From NCBI RefSeq assembly GCF_017874715.1, contig NZ_JAGGLR010000011.1, positions 248,001 through 312,000 of the forward strand: 64,000 nt of DNA, given 5' to 3'. The notes beneath the pieces are model-generated. The model was not told the DNA's origin. It saw only the letters and a list, made by a program, of their open reading frames with translations, and did no database searches. Below, in pieces: positions 61,903 to 64,000 of the stretch. This DNA is from Streptomyces iranensis. GTDB lineage: Bacteria; Actinomycetota; Actinomycetes; Streptomycetales; Streptomycetaceae. Within the stretch, counting starts at the first letter, position 1. Each line of letters begins with the position of its first letter. The position numbers and the translations under genes are program-made.

Positions 61903-62628
61903 CTACCTGGGCGTCAGCACGCAGAACTCGTTGCCGTCGGGATCAGCCATCGCCACCCGGCCGCCGGCCTCGCCCTGGCCGGTGTCGCTTCGAGTCGCCC
62001 CCAGGGAGAGCAGGCGCTCGACCTCTGCCTGCAGGTCAGCGTGGGCAGGTGGGGCGAGGTCAAAATGCAGCCGGTTTTCGCCCTTCTTCGGCGCTACCGG
62101 CGGACCGCCCCATGTGAACTTCGGACCGCCGTGCGGCGAGCGGATCGCGGTCTCCTGGTCCTGATCCCAGACCAACGGCCACCCCAGCGCTTCGCTCCAG
62201 AAGTACCCGACCGCCTGCGAACCATCGCAGGCCAGCGCTCCGATGAAGCCGCAGTCGGCAAGGAATTCGTTGCCCGGCTCGATGACGCAGAACTCGTTGC
62301 CCTCAGGGTCGGCCAGTACCACGTGCCCGTCCTCCGGGCGTTGGCCGACGTCGATGTGGCGTCCGCCGAGCGCCAGCGCCCTGGCCACCGTCTGCTGCTG
62401 GTCCTCCAGGGACGCACTCGTCAGATCGAAGTGCATCCGGTTCTGTCCCACCTTCTGCTTCTGGCTCGGAACAACACGGATTCGGAACCCGGTGTCATCA
62501 CTGGGCAACAGCGCGATGCCACCGTGGGGATCGTCGGCTGGCTCCCAACCCAGAACCCCGGACCAGAACTGCGCCAGACGCAGCGGTTGGCTCGCGCCGA
62601 AGCAGACCGCGAACACTTGAGAAGTCAT
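61903..62628 (-). CDS. Two-domain VOC (glyoxalase/bleomycin resistance-like) protein
   Basis: 241-residue protein with two VOC units: one ~1-120 (FAVCFGASQPLRLAQFWSGVLGWEP ... RMHFDLTSASLED ... VVLADPEGNEFCVIEP) and a similar one ~125-241 (YFWSEALGWPLVWDQDQE ... RLHFDLAPPAHADLQ ... VAMADPDGNEFCVLTP). The conserved His and Glu of each half are present. Probably a metal-dependent detoxifying or binding protein; exact substrate unknown. ATG 62628. Confidence 0.85.
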   Translation of the reverse strand: MTSQVFAVCFGASQPLRLAQFWSGVLGWEPADDPHGGIALLPSDDTGFRIRVVPSQKQKVGQNRMHFDLTSASLEDQQQTVARALALGGRHIDVGQRPEDGHVVLADPEGNEFCVIEPGNEFLADCGFIGALACDGSQAVGYFWSEALGWPLVWDQDQETAIRSPHGGPKFTWGGPPVAPKKGENRLHFDLAPPAHADLQAEVERLLSLGATRSDTGQGEAGGRVAMADPDGNEFCVLTPR

Positions 62629-62732
62629 GGCCCCGTGCATCTCCGATCCACTGACCGACCACTGTCGGCAAGGCACTTCGGCCCCGTGAGCGGAAGCCTA
62701 AGGGGAGGCGGGGGCCACCCGCAGTCGAGTTT

Positions 62733-63050
62733 TCACGCCGCCACAGCGAGCAGCGGGGCATGCAACATCGCGACCACGACCAGATCGCCGCGCGCGCACG
62801 GCTCTTGCCTGAAGCCGAGCGATTGTTCAACGAATGCGTCGGCGGCGTCGAAGACGCCCCGGTCGCACGCTTCGACCTCGACCCCGCCAGCGAGAACTGC
62901 CGAATACGCCAAATGAGATGTCCTCGATGTAGTGGCAGATCGCGGCCTTGGAGATGCCAACCTATGCCGCCACGTCCTTGAGCCGACCGCGGATATCCCT
63001 CGCTGCGTGAAGAGTCGGGCCGCTGCGTCGCGGATCTCTCGTCTCATCAA
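62733..63050 (-). pseudogene. TetR-family regulator, dead (stop codon in HTH)
   Basis: Starts MMRREIRDAAARLFTQRGISAVG like a TetR HTH; the expected continuation RLKDVAA-VGISKAAICHYIEDI is in another frame and holds a TAG (62962-62964) where an Ala codon would be. The frame that stays open gives no TetR sequence. The rest is short and unlike a ligand domain. Non-functional. Confidence 0.75.
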
Positions 63051-63098
63051 CGCTTGCCGGGTTCGCCCCAGGCGCGGGAGGTGACCAGCCGTTCATCA

Positions 63099-63126
63099 GT
63101 GGGGCCTCGCTCGCACGAGGCCCCAC
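63099..63126 (-). terminator. Intrinsic hairpin after alcohol dehydrogenase gene
   Basis: GTGGGGCCTCG (63099-63109) pairs perfectly with CGAGGCCCCAC (63116-63126), six-base loop, just past the stop at 63134. Confidence 0.75.
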
Positions 63127-63133
63127 GACGGGA

Positions 63134-64000
63134 TCAGACGGTGAGGACGAGCTTGCCCTGGAGGTGACCGCCGTCGAGCAGCCGGTGCGCGTCGGCGACG
63201 CGCTCGAACGGGAACGTCTCCTGCACGTGAACCCGGAGCCTGCCCTGTTCGACGAGTTCGACGAGACCTCGCAGGGCGACCGGATCGGGGTCGACCGCGA
63301 TACCGCTGAAGCGCATGCCGGCCGCCTCGTACTTGGCGATGAGCTCCGAATCCTCCTCGGCGACCGCCGTCACCAGGTGACCGCCTGGGCGGAGCACTCC
63401 GAGCGACCGCTCGACGGTGTCGCCGCCGATCGTGTCGAGCACGACGTCGATGTCGCGGACCGACTCGGTGAAGTCGACCGCCGTGTAGTCGATCACCTCG
63501 TCGGCGCCGAACCCCTCGACGAACTTCCGCTTGCTCCCGCCGGCGGTCGCGATCACGTGCGCGCCGAGCGCTTTCGCGATCTGGACCGCGACATGGCCGA
63601 CCCCGCCACCACCGCCGTGGACCAGGACGCGATCGCCCTCGGTCACGCCGCCGAGGTCGACGAGGCCCTGCCACGCCGTAAGCCCGACGACCGGCAGCGC
63701 CGATGCCTCGACGTGCGAGAGCGACGCCGGCTTGGGTGCCAGATGCAACGCCGGCGCCGACACGACCTCGGCGTACGCGCTCGCCGCCCGTGGGAACAGC
63801 GGCATCCCGAACACCTCGTCGCCGGGCCTGAACCGCCACGTCTGCGGCGCCTCCTCGACCACGCCGCTGATGTCCCAGCCGAGGATGAACGGCGGCCGGC
63901 CGATCAGCGGGAACTCGCCGGCGCGCAGACGCGCCTCCAGCGGGTTCAGCCCGATCGCCTTGACGCGGACCAGAACCTCGGTCGGGAGGGGCTGGGGCTC
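63134..64000 (-). CDS. NADP-dependent alcohol dehydrogenase/quinone oxidoreductase, MDR family (partial)
   Basis: The frame is open to the right edge, so the N-terminus is missing (289 residues visible). EVLVRVKAIGLNPLEARLRAGEF, PFILGWDISGVVEEAP and GDEVFGMPLFP show the GroES-like half; the nucleotide-binding half has LVHGGGGGVGHVAVQIAKALGAHVIATAG. No zinc-ligand Cys cluster is seen, so it is the zinc-independent quinone-oxidoreductase type. Ends with the hairpin at 63099-63126. Confidence 0.9.
   Translation of the reverse strand, partial: EPQPLPTEVLVRVKAIGLNPLEARLRAGEFPLIGRPPFILGWDISGVVEEAPQTWRFRPGDEVFGMPLFPRAASAYAEVVSAPALHLAPKPASLSHVEASALPVVGLTAWQGLVDLGGVTEGDRVLVHGGGGGVGHVAVQIAKALGAHVIATAGGSKRKFVEGFGADEVIDYTAVDFTESVRDIDVVLDTIGGDTVERSLGVLRPGGHLVTAVAEEDSELIAKYEAAGMRFSGIAVDPDPVALRGLVELVEQGRLRVHVQETFPFERVADAHRLLDGGHLQGKLVLTV

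Noticed and set aside
1..64000. tRNA, rRNA and CRISPR arrays
   Set aside because: None recognised on reading either strand; short tRNAs could only be excluded by a covariance-model scan.

Overview
The window is high-GC DNA with Streptomyces-style gene content: GTG and TTG starts, tightly overlapping operons, SpoIIE-type phosphatase and HATPase regulators, many TetR/GntR/LacI/LysR/HxlR regulators, Tat-like and lipoprotein exports. It reads as an accessory, catabolism-rich stretch of an actinomycete chromosome (Streptomyces or a close relative). No rRNA, tRNA, CRISPR array or prophage was seen.

Layout. (1) 1-1663: edge-truncated GAF/PAS sensor with an N-terminal zinc-finger-like segment. (2) 1855-11180: one probable nine-gene operon with a polyamine-type ABC importer, a UDP-glycosyltransferase, a second (NMT1/SsuA-type) ABC importer and a hydantoinase-like amidohydrolase. 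(3) 11242-14108: TetR regulator with twin operators, a small membrane protein, and a Tat-type amidase. (4) 14139-37216: catabolic island with two paralogous GMC-oxidoreductase/small-subunit pairs, two APC permeases, a large AcoR-headed SpoIIE/HATPase regulator, a Ser/Cys-type proline-racemase-family enzyme, ETF alpha/beta, an SDR, two aldehyde dehydrogenases, a DapA-family lyase and two near-identical GntR/FCD regulators. The parts resemble hydroxyproline-type cyclic amino acid catabolism, but no classical D-hydroxyproline oxidase is visible. Its centre (25.2-26.9 kb) is a graveyard of decayed genes. (5) 37247-42579: two MFS exporters with divergent LysR and HxlR regulators, a SUKH-like protein and a deleted HIT-family pseudogene. 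(6) 42601-50936: glyoxylate/allantoin locus with Na+/solute symporter plus DUF3311 partner, allophanate-hydrolase-related protein, hyi, glxR and gcl, followed by an allantoicase gene destroyed by an IS200/IS605-type element (intact TnpB, truncated TnpA) and apparently joined by deletion to a glycerate-kinase tail. (7) 51049-52079: AbiEii-type nucleotidyltransferase and its upstream partner. (8) 52118-61560: LacI-controlled divergent locus with BtpA-family protein, PfkB kinase, ribose-type ABC importer, phosphotriesterase-family hydrolase, ThuA/GATase-like protein and TenA-like protein on one side, LacI and an M20 amidohydrolase on the other. (9) 61903-64000: VOC protein, a dead TetR gene, and an edge-truncated zinc-independent alcohol dehydrogenase/quinone reductase.

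The main themes are transporter-plus-enzyme catabolic modules under local repressors with readable palindromic operators, and unusually many gene relics (DJ-1/PfpI, two TetR, HATPase tail, lactone-oxidase tail, HIT protein, allantoicase, glycerate kinase tail, TnpA). The strongest candidates for undescribed biology are the GMC/ETF/racemase island and the BtpA-PfkB-phosphotriesterase locus. All functions are inferred from sequence reading alone; no database search was run.
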